A stretch of DNA of 64,000 nt from Kosakonia oryzae. GTDB taxonomy: Bacteria; Pseudomonadota; Gammaproteobacteria; Enterobacterales; Enterobacteriaceae. The notes under the pieces are model-generated. The model did no database searches, was not told the DNA's origin, and saw only the letters and a program-made list of their open reading frames with translations. The number at the start of each line of letters is the position of its first letter. The first letter of the stretch is position 1. Positions 38,711 to 50,622 of this stretch are shown piece by piece. Made by a program: the position numbers and the translations under genes. The stretch lies in contig NZ_CP014007.2 of assembly GCF_001658025.2 (NCBI RefSeq), forward strand, positions 806,001-870,000. Direction: 5' to 3'.

Positions 38711-38732
38711 CCCTTCCCTCAAACGGGAAGGG
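38711..38732. repeat. C/G-rich palindrome after ubiI
   Basis: CCCTTCCC and GGGAAGGG form an 8-bp stem with a 6-nt loop 14 nt after the ubiI stop. No T tract follows. It is similar in build to the palindromes after yggE and serA. Confidence 0.55.
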
Positions 38733-38733
38733 G

Positions 38734-39119
38734 ACTTCCTGCCTCATTTGAAATATTCTAATTTCACCTCGTTTTTCGGATTAGATTTACTCATGTGTGA
38801 TTTTTCTCACTGCAGAAAAAATGATGTTTTTGCGGAGTGAAATATTGAAATAAGGCGCAGTTACGTCGCTTTATTGATGTTTTATGTGGATGATTTCGTT
38901 TTTATCTGGCACAAAACTCTGTTGCTGTTTTTAGCTAAACAGGTCATAAGCTAATGTGATGGCCCATTTTCTCTTATGGTTAAGTGCCGCTTTCAGTGTT
39001 AAGTTCAGGCAAAAGATAACGTTTGCGTCGGCGTCCGAAATGGCCGTTGACGCTGGTCGTTTTGGCGAAATGAACGCCGCCGAAAAACGTGATAGCGCAG
39101 CTTATTCGACGAGGACAAG
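38734..39119. promoter_or_regulatory. gcvTHP control region
   Basis: About 386 bp without a gene. Two CTAAT pentamers, the core of GcvA-binding sites, are at 38758-38762 and 38952-38956. The region is AT-rich with phased A/T runs, suitable for Lrp. A PurR half-consensus is at 39013-39028. GcvA, Lrp and PurR control of gcvTHP is established in E. coli; the individual sites here are inferred. Confidence 0.6.
39013..39028. promoter_or_regulatory. Probable PurR operator upstream of gcvT
   Basis: The right half ACGTTTGCGT matches the PurR consensus ACGCAAACGTTTGCGT exactly; the left half is degenerate. It lies 92 nt before the gcvT start. PurR represses gcvTHP in E. coli. Confidence 0.55.
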
Positions 39120-40214
39120 ATGGCTCAGCAGACCCCTTTGTATGAACAACACACGTTATGCGGTGCCCGCATGGTGGATTTCCATGGCTGGATGATGCCG
39201 CTGCATTACGGCTCGCAGATTGATGAGCACCACGCAGTACGTAGCGATGCCGGGATGTTCGATGTTTCGCACATGACCATCGTCGATTTGAAAGGCAGCC
39301 GCACCCGGGAGTTTCTGCAATATTTGCTGGCAAACGATGTGGCTAAACTCACGAAGCCCGGCAAAGCCCTCTACACCGGCATGCTGAATGCCTCGGGCGG
39401 CGTGATTGACGATTTGATTGTCTACTACTTCACCGAAGACTTCTTCCGCCTCGTTGTAAACTCCGCCACCCGCGAAAAAGACCTCTCCTGGATCACCCAA
39501 CACGCCGAACCTTTTGCCATCGATATCACCGTTCGTGATGATCTGTCGCTGATCGCGGTTCAGGGGCCAAACGCGCAGGCGAAAGCCGCCAGCCTGTTTA
39601 CCGATGCGCAGCGCAGCGCGGTTGAGGGAATGAAACCGTTCTTCGGCGTGGAAGCGGGCGACCTGTTTATCGCGACCACGGGCTATACCGGTGAAGCGGG
39701 TTACGAGATTGCTTTGCCGAACGAAAAAGCTGCCAGCTTTTGGCAGGATCTGCTGAAAGCGGGCGTAAAACCTTGCGGGCTCGGCGCGCGCGATACATTG
39801 CGCCTGGAAGCGGGCATGAATCTGTATGGCCAGGAGATGGATGAAAGCATCTCTCCGCTGGCTGCCAATATGGGCTGGACCATTGCCTGGGAACCGCAGG
39901 ATCGCCAGTTCATTGGTCGTGAAGCGCTGGAGCAACAGCGTGAAAAAGGCACCGAACAGCTGGTTGGCCTGGTGATGACGGAAAAAGGTGTGCTGCGGAA
40001 TGAGTTACCGGTGCACTTTACTGATGTGCACGGCAACGTGCAAAAAGGTGTGATCACCAGCGGGACCTTCTCGCCGACGCTTGGCTACAGTATTGCACTG
40101 GCGCGCGTTCCGGCCGGGATTGGCGAAACGGCAATTGTGCAGATCCGTAACCGCGAAATGCCGGTCAAAGTGACCAAACCTGTTTTTGTGCGCAATGGCA
40201 AAGCTGTCGCGTAA
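39120..40214 (+). CDS. gcvT: GcvT, glycine cleavage T protein (aminomethyltransferase)
   Basis: A 364-residue tetrahydrofolate-dependent aminomethyltransferase. It transfers the methylene group from the aminomethyl-lipoyl arm of GcvH to THF and releases ammonia. Conserved segments include [25 protein letters not shown] and [11 protein letters not shown]. It is the first gene of gcvTHP, with gcvH 26 nt downstream. Confidence 0.97.
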   Translation: MAQQTPLYEQHTLCGARMVDFHGWMMPLHYGSQIDEHHAVRSDAGMFDVSHMTIVDLKGSRTREFLQYLLANDVAKLTKPGKALYTGMLNASGGVIDDLIVYYFTEDFFRLVVNSATREKDLSWITQHAEPFAIDITVRDDLSLIAVQGPNAQAKAASLFTDAQRSAVEGMKPFFGVEAGDLFIATTGYTGEAGYEIALPNEKAASFWQDLLKAGVKPCGLGARDTLRLEAGMNLYGQEMDESISPLAANMGWTIAWEPQDRQFIGREALEQQREKGTEQLVGLVMTEKGVLRNELPVHFTDVHGNVQKGVITSGTFSPTLGYSIALARVPAGIGETAIVQIRNREMPVKVTKPVFVRNGKAVA

Positions 40215-40240
40215 CGTAATTTTTATCTGGAGAGAATAAA

Positions 40241-40630
40241 ATGAGCAACGTACCGGGCGAACTGAAATACAGCAAAGAACACGAATGGCTGCGCAAAGAA
40301 GCAGACGGTAGCTATACCGTTGGCATCACTGAACATGCTCAGGAACTGCTGGGTGATATGGTGTTTGTCGACCTGCCGGAAGTGGGCGCGACCGTTAGCG
40401 CTGGCGATGACTGCGCCGTTGCCGAATCGGTAAAAGCCGCTTCTGATATCTATGCGCCGATTGGCGGTGAAATCGTAGCCGTTAACGATGCGCTGAATGA
40501 CTCTCCGGAGCTGGTTAACAGCGAGCCGTACGGCGAAGGCTGGATCTTCAAAATCAAAGCCAGTGACGAATCGGAAGTTGCTGCGCTGCTGGATGCAACG
40601 GCATACGCCGCATTGTTAGAAGACGAATAA
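40241..40630 (+). CDS. gcvH: GcvH, glycine cleavage H protein
   Basis: A 129-residue lipoyl carrier. The lipoylated lysine is Lys65 in [32 protein letters not shown] is the second conserved block. It shuttles the aminomethyl intermediate between GcvP, GcvT and Lpd. Its TAA stop is the left boundary of an ERIC element. Confidence 0.97.
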   Translation: MSNVPGELKYSKEHEWLRKEADGSYTVGITEHAQELLGDMVFVDLPEVGATVSAGDDCAVAESVKAASDIYAPIGGEIVAVNDALNDSPELVNSEPYGEGWIFKIKASDESEVAALLDATAYAALLEDE

Positions 40631-40754
40631 ATACGCGTCATCCTTCACGTTGCAGGCGCGTTGGCTTGCTCGCTCATCCCGGTTACTTACTGATGTAGCG
40701 TTTGGGGATTTGCAGCATCGCCGACTTCCTGCAACGCGAATGCTTTAGCGTATT
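40630..40754. repeat. ERIC (IRU) element between gcvH and gcvP
   Basis: A roughly 125-bp imperfect palindrome bounded by AATACGC and GCGTATT. Its centre, read on the minus strand, has ATCCCC followed by CTACATCAGTAAGTAACCGG and GATGAGCG, which match the ERIC core used for ERIC1R/ERIC2 primers. The outer arms CACGTTGCAGG and CCTGCAACGCG are also typical. The element would be transcribed within gcvTHP mRNA. Confidence 0.9.
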
Positions 40755-40803
40755 CAGATAATTTCCGAATACGATTCACCGCACGTTTCAGGAACCATCG
40801 CTC

Positions 40804-43677
40804 ATGACTCAGACGTTAAGCCAGCTTGAAAATCGCACCGCATTCATCGGCAGGCATATTGGCCCGGACGCATCGCAACAGCAGGAGATGCTGAACACCG
40901 TAGGGGCAGATTCGCTGAATGCCCTGATTGCGCAGATCGTACCGAAAGATATTCAGCTCGCCGCGCCGCCACAGGTGGGTGAAGCTACCACCGAATTCGC
41001 CGCGCTTGCCGAACTGAAAGCCATCGCGGGCCGCAACAAGCGCTTTAAGTCTTACATTGGCATGGGCTATACCGCAGTGCAGTTACCGCCGGTGATCCTG
41101 CGTAATATGCTGGAAAATCCAGGCTGGTACACCGCGTATACGCCGTATCAGCCGGAAGTATCGCAAGGGCGCCTGGAAGCGCTGCTTAACTTTCAACAGG
41201 TGACGCTGGATTTGACCGGCCTGGATATCGCCTCTGCTTCCCTGCTGGATGAAGCGACCGCTGCCGCTGAAGCGATGGCGATGGCGAAGCGCGTGAGCAA
41301 ACTGAAAGGCGCTAACCGTTTCTTCGTTGCCGATGATGTGCACCCGCAAACGCTGGATGTCGTGCGCACGCGTGCCGAAACCTTCGGGTTTGAGGTAATT
41401 GTTGATGCGGCTGACAAAGTGCTGGATCACCAGGATGTTTTCGGTGTTCTGCTGCAACAGGTTGGCACCACCGGCGAAGTACACAATTACAGCGCGCTGA
41501 TTGCGGAGCTGAAAGCCCGCAAAATCGTGGTCAGCGTCGCCGCCGATTTTATGGCGCTGGTGCAGTTGACGGCGCCAGGTAAGCAGGGCGCCGACATTGT
41601 GTTTGGCTCCGCTCAGCGTTTCGGCGTGCCGATGGGCTACGGCGGTCCGCACGCGGCGTTCTTTGCTGCCAAAGATGAATTCAAACGCTCCATGCCTGGG
41701 CGCATTATCGGGGTTTCCAAAGATGCTGCCGGTAACACCGCGCTGCGCATGGCGATGCAGACCCGCGAGCAGCATATCCGCCGCGAGAAAGCCAACTCCA
41801 ACATCTGTACTTCACAGGTGCTGCTGGCCAATATCGCCAGCCTGTACGCGGTGTTCCACGGCCCGGAAGGGCTGAAACGCATTGCGGGCCGCATTCACCG
41901 CCTGGCCGACATTCTCGCTACCGGTTTGCAGCATAAGGGGCTGAAACTGCGTCATGCGCACTACTTCGATACGCTGTGCGTTGAGGTCGCGGATAAAGCC
42001 GCTGTGCTGGCGCGCGCCCAGGCGCAAGAGATCAACCTGCGCAGCGACATTCTGAACGCGGTGGGTATTACGCTGGACGAAACGACCACCCGCGAAGATG
42101 TGCTGGCACTGTTTAGTGTCCTGCTGGGTGACAATCATGGTCTGGATATTGATGCGCTGGACAAAGATGTTGCGCTCGATAGCCGTTCCATTCCGCAGGG
42201 GATGCTGCGCGATGATGCGTTCCTGACGCACCCGGTGTTCAACCGTTATCACAGCGAAACCGAGATGATGCGCTATATGCACTCTCTGGAACGCAAAGAT
42301 CTGGCGCTGAATCAGGCGATGATCCCGCTGGGCTCCTGCACCATGAAACTGAACGCGGCAGCCGAAATGATTCCTATCACCTGGCCGGAGTTCGCGGAAC
42401 TGCATCCGTTCTGCCCGCCGGAACAGGCTGAAGGCTATCATCAAATGATTACTCAGCTTTCCGAGTGGCTGGTCAAGCTCACCGGTTACGATGCGCTCTG
42501 CATGCAGCCAAACTCCGGCGCGCAGGGAGAGTACGCAGGTCTGCTGGCCATTCGCCACTACCACGAAAGCCGCAACGAAGGTCATCGTGATATCTGTCTG
42601 ATCCCAAGTTCCGCGCACGGCACTAACCCGGCGTCGGCGCAGATGGCGGGGATGCAGGTGGTAGTCGTTGCCTGTGATAAAAATGGCAACATCGACCTTG
42701 CCGATCTGCGCGCGAAAGCTGAACAGGCGGGTGATAACCTCTCCTGCATTATGGTCACCTATCCGTCCACTCACGGCGTATATGAAGAGACAATCCGTGA
42801 AGTGTGCGAAGTGGTGCATCAGTTTGGCGGCCAGGTTTACCTCGATGGCGCAAACATGAACGCCCAGGTGGGCATCACTTCGCCGGGTTTTATCGGCGCG
42901 GATGTTTCTCACCTCAACCTGCATAAAACGTTCTGTATTCCGCACGGCGGTGGCGGTCCGGGTATGGGGCCGATCGGCGTGAAAGCGCATCTGGCACCGT
43001 TTGTTCCGGGGCACAGCGTGGTGCAAATCGAAGGCATGTTGACGCGCCAGGGGGCGGTTTCTGCCGCACCGTTTGGCAGCGCGTCGATTCTGCCGATTAG
43101 CTGGATGTATATCCGGATGATGGGCGCGGAAGGGCTGAAGCAGGCCAGCCAGGTGGCGATCCTTAATGCTAACTACATCGCCAGCCGTCTGAAAGAGGCG
43201 TTCCCGGTGCTGTATACCGGTCGTGATGGACGTGTAGCGCATGAATGCATTCTCGATATTCGTCCGTTGAAAGAAGAGACCGGGATTAGTGAACTGGATA
43301 TCGCTAAACGTTTGATCGACTACGGTTTCCATGCTCCGACCATGTCCTTCCCGGTTGCCGGTACGCTGATGGTGGAACCGACAGAATCGGAAAGCAAAGT
43401 CGAACTGGATCGTTTTATCGATGCGATGCTGGCGATCCGTGGCGAAATCGACCGTGTGAAGCAGGGCGAATGGACGCTGGAAGATAACCCGCTGGTGAAC
43501 GCGCCACACACCCAGAATGAACTGGTGGCGGAGTGGAACCACGGTTATACCCGTGAACTGGCCGTGTTCCCGGCAGGCTTCGCAAACAAATACTGGCCAA
43601 CCGTCAAACGTCTGGATGATGTCTACGGCGACCGTAACCTGTTCTGCTCCTGTGTGCCGATGAGCGAATACCAGTAA
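40804..43677 (+). CDS. gcvP: GcvP, glycine dehydrogenase (decarboxylating)
   Basis: A 957-residue PLP enzyme that decarboxylates glycine and passes the aminomethyl group to GcvH. The PLP lysine is in [20 protein letters not shown] at about residue 705. N-terminal half motifs include [16 protein letters not shown] and [18 protein letters not shown]. It is the last gene of gcvTHP. Its leader follows the ERIC element by about 50 nt. Confidence 0.98.
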   Translation: MTQTLSQLENRTAFIGRHIGPDASQQQEMLNTVGADSLNALIAQIVPKDIQLAAPPQVGEATTEFAALAELKAIAGRNKRFKSYIGMGYTAVQLPPVILRNMLENPGWYTAYTPYQPEVSQGRLEALLNFQQVTLDLTGLDIASASLLDEATAAAEAMAMAKRVSKLKGANRFFVADDVHPQTLDVVRTRAETFGFEVIVDAADKVLDHQDVFGVLLQQVGTTGEVHNYSALIAELKARKIVVSVAADFMALVQLTAPGKQGADIVFGSAQRFGVPMGYGGPHAAFFAAKDEFKRSMPGRIIGVSKDAAGNTALRMAMQTREQHIRREKANSNICTSQVLLANIASLYAVFHGPEGLKRIAGRIHRLADILATGLQHKGLKLRHAHYFDTLCVEVADKAAVLARAQAQEINLRSDILNAVGITLDETTTREDVLALFSVLLGDNHGLDIDALDKDVALDSRSIPQGMLRDDAFLTHPVFNRYHSETEMMRYMHSLERKDLALNQAMIPLGSCTMKLNAAAEMIPITWPEFAELHPFCPPEQAEGYHQMITQLSEWLVKLTGYDALCMQPNSGAQGEYAGLLAIRHYHESRNEGHRDICLIPSSAHGTNPASAQMAGMQVVVVACDKNGNIDLADLRAKAEQAGDNLSCIMVTYPSTHGVYEETIREVCEVVHQFGGQVYLDGANMNAQVGITSPGFIGADVSHLNLHKTFCIPHGGGGPGMGPIGVKAHLAPFVPGHSVVQIEGMLTRQGAVSAAPFGSASILPISWMYIRMMGAEGLKQASQVAILNANYIASRLKEAFPVLYTGRDGRVAHECILDIRPLKEETGISELDIAKRLIDYGFHAPTMSFPVAGTLMVEPTESESKVELDRFIDAMLAIRGEIDRVKQGEWTLEDNPLVNAPHTQNELVAEWNHGYTRELAVFPAGFANKYWPTVKRLDDVYGDRNLFCSCVPMSEYQ

Positions 43678-43698
43678 TTCACTGATTCATCTATTTTT

Positions 43699-43723
43699 TA
43701 AGGGCGCTTCGGCGCCCTTTTCT
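43699..43723 (+). terminator. gcvTHP terminator
   Basis: AAGGGCGC and GCGCCCTT arms with a TTCG loop, followed by TTCTTTT, lie about 22 nt after gcvP. The UUCG tetraloop makes this a very stable hairpin. Confidence 0.92.
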
Positions 43724-43860
43724 TTTGGGGAACGGTGACGATTGCAGTAGTGACGCGCGCTGCGTCAGGTCGGGAAAGGCGCAACTGGATGCTTTCCAGA
43801 ATTCACATACTGCGCTGCTCGTGATGTCTTACTCTGCAACGGCAGGGCAACTTCAACCGC

Positions 43861-45312
43861 TCAGGGAAAACCCTTCGTCACAGGCGTTAACCCAACAGGT
43901 TGCCGGATAAGCCTGATACTTAACCCTGCTCCCGCAGCGAGGCAGCACGCCATTGTCAGGACTGCGACGACAAACGCATGGGTGATATCCGTCGCGCTAT
44001 GGCTGTCGCCCACAACGCTGTAAAAAATGCCGCCCATCACCGCGACGCTGAGCGCAGTACTGACTTGCAAAGCGGAGCTGGTGATACCAGCAATCATGCC
44101 AGCAAATTCCGGTGCGACGCGGCCTGTTAGCATGCGCATCAGCATTGGCATCGCCAGACCCTGGCCAAAACCGGTGATAAACAGCAGCGCGGCGAGTGGC
44201 GTTATTGCGGGAGTCGCGCCCGTCGCCGTGGTGGTCACCAGCCATGCCAGGCCTGCTAACCCGACGGTTTCGCATCCCATCCCGATCGTGCTCAGATAAT
44301 TTCCGGCAAAGCGCCGCAGGTACGGGGTGAGCAACGGCCCAATCAGAAAACCGGCACCAAACGGCAGAAAAATCAGGCCAGCCGTTAGCGCATCGACATG
44401 CAGTGCGCTTTGCAGATAAACCGAGAACAGCAAAAAGAATGCGGCGATGGAATAGAACAACAGCGCGATCGCCAACCCACAACCCAGCCCCGGCGCACGT
44501 AACGCGACAGGATCCAGCAGCGGAGAGCCGCCATGACGGCTGAGGCGTATTTCATAACGCCATAAAAGCGAGGCCAGCAGCGGAGCGGCAAGGAATAATA
44601 GCCACGTCCACCAGGGCCAGCCCGCCTCTCGGCCTTCAATCAACGGAATAATTAGCGCGCTCAACGTTGCTGTTGCCAGCAGCATACCGCCGGGATCAAG
44701 TTTGCGGGCATGTGGCGCCCGTGTCTCTTTCAACAATGGAATACCAAAAACAATGACCAACAGCGCCACTGGCAGGTTAACAAGAAAAATAGCCCGCCAC
44801 CCGAGGTTGAACAGGTTCAATGTAATCAGGATGCCGCCCAGCGCCTGTCCGATAACGGAGGCAAGGCCAAACACGGCACCATATAATCCCAGCGCTAATG
44901 GCTTCTCTGTTTCAGGAAAGATCGCCTGCACGGAAGCGAGCGCCTGCGGTGCCATGACGGCGGCCGAAGCGCCCTGCAGTGCGCGCCCGACAATCAACAC
45001 CCACGGCGATCCGGCGATCCCGCACAACAGTGATGCAACCGCAAAACCAATCAGCCCAAGGAAAAACATCTTGCCACGACCATACAGATCACCCAGCCGT
45101 CCGCCGGTGATTAACGTGGTCGCATACACTGCGGCATACGATGAGATAACCAGTTGCTCCGCGGAAGACGAAGAGGCTAAATCGCTCTGGATTGACGGGA
45201 GCGCCACATTAACGATAAAAAAATCGAGCGGTGGCAGGAAAGCTCCCACCAATAAGACAACGAACATCGCCCAGCGACGAGGTTCAGCTTGCGTTATGTT
45301 ATGTGCTGACAT
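43861..45312 (-). CDS. MFS drug-exporter-like protein (DHA2, 14-TM type)
   Basis: A 483-residue major facilitator protein of the DHA2/EmrB-QacA type with about 14 hydrophobic spans. The signature LDFFIVNVALPSIQSDL in helix 1 and GRLGDLYGRGKMFFLGL between helices 2 and 3 are characteristic, as is the antiporter motif GLYGAVFGLASVIGQALGG in helix 5. The substrate is unknown. The ATG at 45312 is favoured by GGGAGGGG just upstream. It lies 139 nt after an SDR gene, with a divergent LysR gene beyond. Confidence 0.88.
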   Translation of the reverse strand: MSAHNITQAEPRRWAMFVVLLVGAFLPPLDFFIVNVALPSIQSDLASSSSAEQLVISSYAAVYATTLITGGRLGDLYGRGKMFFLGLIGFAVASLLCGIAGSPWVLIVGRALQGASAAVMAPQALASVQAIFPETEKPLALGLYGAVFGLASVIGQALGGILITLNLFNLGWRAIFLVNLPVALLVIVFGIPLLKETRAPHARKLDPGGMLLATATLSALIIPLIEGREAGWPWWTWLLFLAAPLLASLLWRYEIRLSRHGGSPLLDPVALRAPGLGCGLAIALLFYSIAAFFLLFSVYLQSALHVDALTAGLIFLPFGAGFLIGPLLTPYLRRFAGNYLSTIGMGCETVGLAGLAWLVTTTATGATPAITPLAALLFITGFGQGLAMPMLMRMLTGRVAPEFAGMIAGITSSALQVSTALSVAVMGGIFYSVVGDSHSATDITHAFVVAVLTMACCLAAGAGLSIRLIRQPVGLTPVTKGFP

Positions 45313-45451
45313 AACCCCTCCCGGAAACCCTGCGGTTTCCAATCAAGCAAAATGGGTAGAACAAATGAAACATGTGGATTCAGGTGCGCGAGGTATCCCG
45401 GCTCTTTCCTGCATGCGAACTGTCTGGCGGCCTTTATTGAAATGCGGCGCG

Positions 45452-46198
45452 TTAGCGCATGCCGCCAGACGCCATAATGACCTCGCCGGTCACCCATCCT
45501 GCGTCGTCTGATGCAAGGTAAGAGACGATCGGCGCGATGTCCTGCACCTGACCGATACGACCAAGCGGCGTCTGCGCTTCGTTCCAGGTCTGGAAGTCCG
45601 AACCCATCGCTCCAGTAGCGTGCGTACCTTCCGTTTCGACAAGGCCAGGGTTAACGGCGTTAACGCGGATGCCGCGCGGACCAAGCTCGCGCGCGAGTAC
45701 GCCGGTAATGGCGTCAATGGCACCTTTGGAGCCGCTATAAATAGCGCTCTCTGCCATGAACACGCGTGTGACGAACGAACTGATATTGATGATGCTCCCG
45801 CCTTTCTCCAGATGCGGCACGGCAGCGGCGCAGACCAGTAGCGGGCCAAGCACATTGATGTCGAACTGTTTGCGGTACAGCGCTTCGGTGGTTTCTTCGA
45901 TCCGGGCGAACTGATAAATTCCCGAGTTATTCACCACAATGTCCAGCCGCCCAAAATGTTCAATCGCCGAGCTAACCAGCGCCTCAACCTCACGCTGGTT
46001 GGTAACGTCTGCGGCGACCGCCATGGCCTCTCCGCCTGCGGCTTCAATATCCGCAACCACGCTGTCTGCACCGGTTTTGCCGGTGGCGTAGTTGACGATA
46101 ACCTTCGCACCCTCCGCCGCCAGTTGGCGGGCAATCCCGGCACCGATACCTTTGGATGCGCCTGTGACGATGGCAACTTTGTTTTTTAATTTGTTCAT
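45452..46198 (-). CDS. Short-chain dehydrogenase/reductase
   Basis: A classical 248-residue SDR. The cofactor motif is TGASKGIGAGIA, NNSG is at about residue 90, and the catalytic Ser-Tyr-Lys are in NISSFV and YSGSK. Residue patterns after strand 2 (NYATGKTGAD) suggest NADP(H). It is FabG-like but not equivalent to E. coli ygfF, the SDR next to bglA there. The substrate is not predictable; regulation by the divergent LysR gene is likely. Confidence 0.88.
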   Translation of the reverse strand: MNKLKNKVAIVTGASKGIGAGIARQLAAEGAKVIVNYATGKTGADSVVADIEAAGGEAMAVAADVTNQREVEALVSSAIEHFGRLDIVVNNSGIYQFARIEETTEALYRKQFDINVLGPLLVCAAAVPHLEKGGSIINISSFVTRVFMAESAIYSGSKGAIDAITGVLARELGPRGIRVNAVNPGLVETEGTHATGAMGSDFQTWNEAQTPLGRIGQVQDIAPIVSYLASDDAGWVTGEVIMASGGMR

Positions 46199-46300
46199 AC
46201 TTTCAGATCCCGGATGAGGCCATAGCAGCCTGTTCAGTGAAGAGACATTATGGTGATGCCTGCATAATTGTTAGGGAACTGCCATTTATGTATATTTGAT

Positions 46301-46314
46301 GTTCATTTTTGAAC
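46301..46314. promoter_or_regulatory. Possible LysR operator upstream of the LysR gene
   Basis: GTTCA-TTTT-TGAAC is a perfect inverted repeat 10 nt before the LysR start, in the SDR/LysR divergent region. It may be an autoregulatory site. The evidence is symmetry alone. Confidence 0.35.
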
Positions 46315-46324
46315 GGGGGCGGAT

Positions 46325-47194
46325 ATGGAATGGAGTGATGTACGGATATTTCTGGCGGTGATCCGCAAGGGATCGTTCGGCGAGGCCGCCCGAAGCCTGG
46401 GCGTGAGCCATCCGACGGTGGGCCGACGGATCAAAGCACTCGAAGATGAGGCACAACAGCCGCTGTTTCGCCGCACGCGTGAGGGTCTGGTGCTGACCGA
46501 TGCCGGAGACACGGTGCTGAACCTGGCGGAATCGATGGAAAATTCTGCGCTGGCACTAGAAAGGCGCCTGGCGGGTAATCACCAACGGCTCGAAGGTATT
46601 TTGCGGATCTCATGTGCTGAGTGGTTTGCGGGTTATGTGCTGTCACCGGTGCTGGTCGAATTGACGCGTCGTCATCCGGCCGTGGTACCGGAGGTCATCG
46701 CCAGCTACCGCTTACTTAATTTATCCCGGCGCGATGCCGATGTGGCCTTTCGTCTCGTGCCTTTTACCGAGCCGGACATTGTCCAGCGTCGCCTGATGAC
46801 CATTTCCTATGGTCTTTACGGTACGCCTGAAACCGCACAGACACTGCACAACGATCCGGCGTCAGTGGGGCTTATTCTGATGAACACCGCCCAGTCACAT
46901 TTTCCTGATGTCTCGTGGTTGCTCGACAGATTCCCCCGCTCCAGGCGTGTTTTCACCAGCACAAGCCGGGCTGTCCAGGCGCAAATGTGCCTGCAGGGGA
47001 TGGGGGTGGCCGTGTTGCCACGGCCGCTGGGAGACGCTGTTTCCGGTCTGCAACGCATTCAGACTGAGGAGCAACTGCCATCCAGAGAGATATGGGTCGG
47101 CTACCACCAGGATCTCCGGCATATGGACCGCTTACGCGCCATGCTGGATATCGCCGATACGCTGCTTGCCGACCCGGCGACGAGAGCACCGTGA
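46325..47194 (+). CDS. LysR-family regulator (divergent from SDR/MFS)
   Basis: A 289-residue LysR protein with the helix-turn-helix GSFGEAARSLGVSHPTVGRR at about residues 16-36 and the LEDEAQQPLFRRTREG linker. The shorter effector domain and the motif ISCAEWFAGYVLSPVL resemble the LysR group found beside SDR and exporter genes. Its target is probably the divergent SDR gene and perhaps the MFS gene. Confidence 0.88.
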   Translation: MEWSDVRIFLAVIRKGSFGEAARSLGVSHPTVGRRIKALEDEAQQPLFRRTREGLVLTDAGDTVLNLAESMENSALALERRLAGNHQRLEGILRISCAEWFAGYVLSPVLVELTRRHPAVVPEVIASYRLLNLSRRDADVAFRLVPFTEPDIVQRRLMTISYGLYGTPETAQTLHNDPASVGLILMNTAQSHFPDVSWLLDRFPRSRRVFTSTSRAVQAQMCLQGMGVAVLPRPLGDAVSGLQRIQTEEQLPSREIWVGYHQDLRHMDRLRAMLDIADTLLADPATRAP

Positions 47195-47296
47195 ACCCGC
47201 GTGCCATTCTACTTAGCACGCCACAGAGAAAACATGTCCCGCTCTGGTTAGCCCACGATGCTTTGTGCCACTGGCATCCGGCAACGCCTCAAAACA

Positions 47297-48823
<1,527 letters not shown>

Positions 48824-48846
48824 CACCAGAAAAACGCCCTGTTTTT

Positions 48847-49581
48847 TTATGCTATTTTCTTCGCCAGCTTACGCCCCAGTGATTCCAGAATATAAATAAC
48901 CGGAATCTGCGTCGTAATATCGTAGCCGCCTGGAATACGCGTGGGAGGAATATGCCAGGAGAGGTTAAAATCTGCCAGTTTCGCCAGGCGTGATTGTTCG
49001 TGGCTGGTAATCGACAGCACTTTGCAGTGATGCAGGCTGAATTGCCCGGCAAAACGCAGGATCTCCTCGGTCTCGCCAGAGACGGAAAGGACAATCGCCA
49101 GGGCATTTTTTGCCATATCATTGGTGACCGGAAAATAAGGATCGTCGATATGGTTGCTGAATTTTCCGATATTAGAGAAAAAACGGGCGCCATATTTTGC
49201 CAGTGCACCGGATGTTCCAGCGCCAACAAAAATAATACGCTCTGAAGATAATATTATATCGACGGCTTTATTCAGCAGGGCATCAAATTCATCGTTATTT
49301 ACGCTTTTAAAAAAACTAATAACTTCACTGGCACCAAAATTCGCCTGGGGTAACTCATTTTGCTCTAAATATAATTTGAAGCGGACGCGAAACTCCGAAT
49401 AGCCTTCGCAGTTAAGCTTGCGGCAAAAGCGCAGCACCGTGGTGGTGGAGACGCCCGCCGCATCGGCCAGCTCGCGGATCGTCATATACATCACTTTGTC
49501 GCGGTTTTTGACCACATAGTGATAGACCATCATCTCCAGATTATTGAGGCTGGCGATGGCGGAGTGGGTAAACATCGTCAC
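48847..49581 (-). CDS. RpiR-family transcriptional regulator
   Basis: A 244-residue regulator with an N-terminal RpiR helix-turn-helix (TIRELADAAGVSTTTVLRFCRK at residues 33-54) and a C-terminal SIS sugar-phosphate-binding domain (IIFVGAGTSGALAKYGARFF, LSVSGETEEIL). Such proteins sense phosphosugars. Its neighbour bglA makes glucose 6-phosphate from phospho-beta-glucosides, so bglA control is likely. The start is GTG at 49581 (AAAGGA 7 nt upstream) or ATG at 49575. It is absent from this position in E. coli, where yqfB lies instead. Confidence 0.9.
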   Translation of the reverse strand: MTMFTHSAIASLNNLEMMVYHYVVKNRDKVMYMTIRELADAAGVSTTTVLRFCRKLNCEGYSEFRVRFKLYLEQNELPQANFGASEVISFFKSVNNDEFDALLNKAVDIILSSERIIFVGAGTSGALAKYGARFFSNIGKFSNHIDDPYFPVTNDMAKNALAIVLSVSGETEEILRFAGQFSLHHCKVLSITSHEQSRLAKLADFNLSWHIPPTRIPGGYDITTQIPVIYILESLGRKLAKKIA

Positions 49582-49923
49582 GGTGGTGTCCTTTACTCTC
49601 TGTTAACGTTGCCAGCCAGCGTGTAATTGCGTGACTACATGCTGCCATAACTCTGGCTGGCTTGCCCTGAGTTTTGTCCCCGGCATAAGAATCTGATTTC
49701 GCGGCCTGCATATTGTCATTTCCGCTTCATACTTTCATCCTACATTCACGTTTTATGGGCGTATGTTCCTTGCCAGAAGATTGAACAGTTGTAACGCCAG
49801 TCGTCGGCTTAAATACTACATATATATTGATACGAATTTTTTTTTAGCGTACAGGTGTGCACTGGAATCATTCTCAGTTACTCTATTAACGCAAAGTTTT
49901 TTTGAGTTCTCCCGGAGTTAGCT
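49582..49923. other. Intergenic region between RpiR gene and trhA
   Basis: No gene is seen; the E. coli gene yqfB that occupies this neighbourhood is not present. The part nearest trhA is AT-rich with a run of T residues, and a CCGGAG ribosome-binding site precedes trhA. It probably contains two divergent promoters. Confidence 0.5.
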
Positions 49924-50583
49924 ATGGCCAAGAAACCCTTAATCGCACAGGGATACACACTGGCAGAAGAAATTGCCAACAGCATTAGCCACGGAATTGG
50001 GCTGGTGTTCGGTATCGTCGGGCTGGTGCTACTGCTGGTACAGGCAGTAGATGCAAAGGCCAGTACAATGGCAATCACCAGCTACTCGCTTTATGGCGGC
50101 AGCATGATTTTGCTGTTCCTCGCCTCTACGCTTTACCATGCCATTCCGTACCAGCGTGCCAAGGCGTGGCTGAAGAAATTTGACCACTGCGCCATTTATC
50201 TGCTGATTGCCGGAACGTATACACCCTTTCTGCTGGTTGGGCTGGACTCGCCGCTGGCGCGTGGGCTGATGATTGTCATCTGGAGCCTCGCCCTGCTGGG
50301 GATCTTATTTAAACTCACCATTGCCCATCGTTTTAAAGTGCTGTCGCTGGTGACTTATCTGACCATGGGCTGGCTGTCGCTAATTGTGATTTACCAGCTT
50401 GCCACGCGCCTGTCGGTTGGAGGCGTAACGCTACTGGCCGTGGGCGGCCTGGTCTATTCGCTTGGCGTGATTTTTTACGTCTGCAAACGCATTCCTTATA
50501 ACCACGCAATCTGGCACGGCTTCGTGCTGGGCGGCAGTGTCTGCCACTTCCTGGCGATTTATTTGTACGTCGGACAGCTTTAA
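49924..50583 (+). CDS. trhA: TrhA (YqfA), hemolysin III/PAQR family membrane protein
   Basis: A 219-residue inner-membrane protein with seven hydrophobic segments. PAQR-type motifs include the first conserved histidine region [44 protein letters not shown] and the C-terminal [20 protein letters not shown], where histidines form a metal-binding site. The family is linked to membrane energetics homeostasis. The start follows CGGAG by a short spacer. Confidence 0.94.
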   Translation: MAKKPLIAQGYTLAEEIANSISHGIGLVFGIVGLVLLLVQAVDAKASTMAITSYSLYGGSMILLFLASTLYHAIPYQRAKAWLKKFDHCAIYLLIAGTYTPFLLVGLDSPLARGLMIVIWSLALLGILFKLTIAHRFKVLSLVTYLTMGWLSLIVIYQLATRLSVGGVTLLAVGGLVYSLGVIFYVCKRIPYNHAIWHGFVLGGSVCHFLAIYLYVGQL

Positions 50584-50587
50584 GTTA

Positions 50588-50615
50588 AAGCCGGTGGCGG
50601 TTTTCGCCCCGGCTT
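50588..50615. terminator. Hairpin between convergent trhA and ygfZ
   Basis: AAGCCGG and CCGGCTT arms enclose a second GGCG/CGCC pairing. It lies a few nt after the trhA stop and just before the ygfZ stop. There is no clear T tract. Confidence 0.45.
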
Positions 50616-50622
50616 AGCGCGT

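Noticed and set aside
38956-39195. Frame of 79 codons crossing into gcvT
   Set aside because: It overlaps the gcvT start and control region and has no homology.
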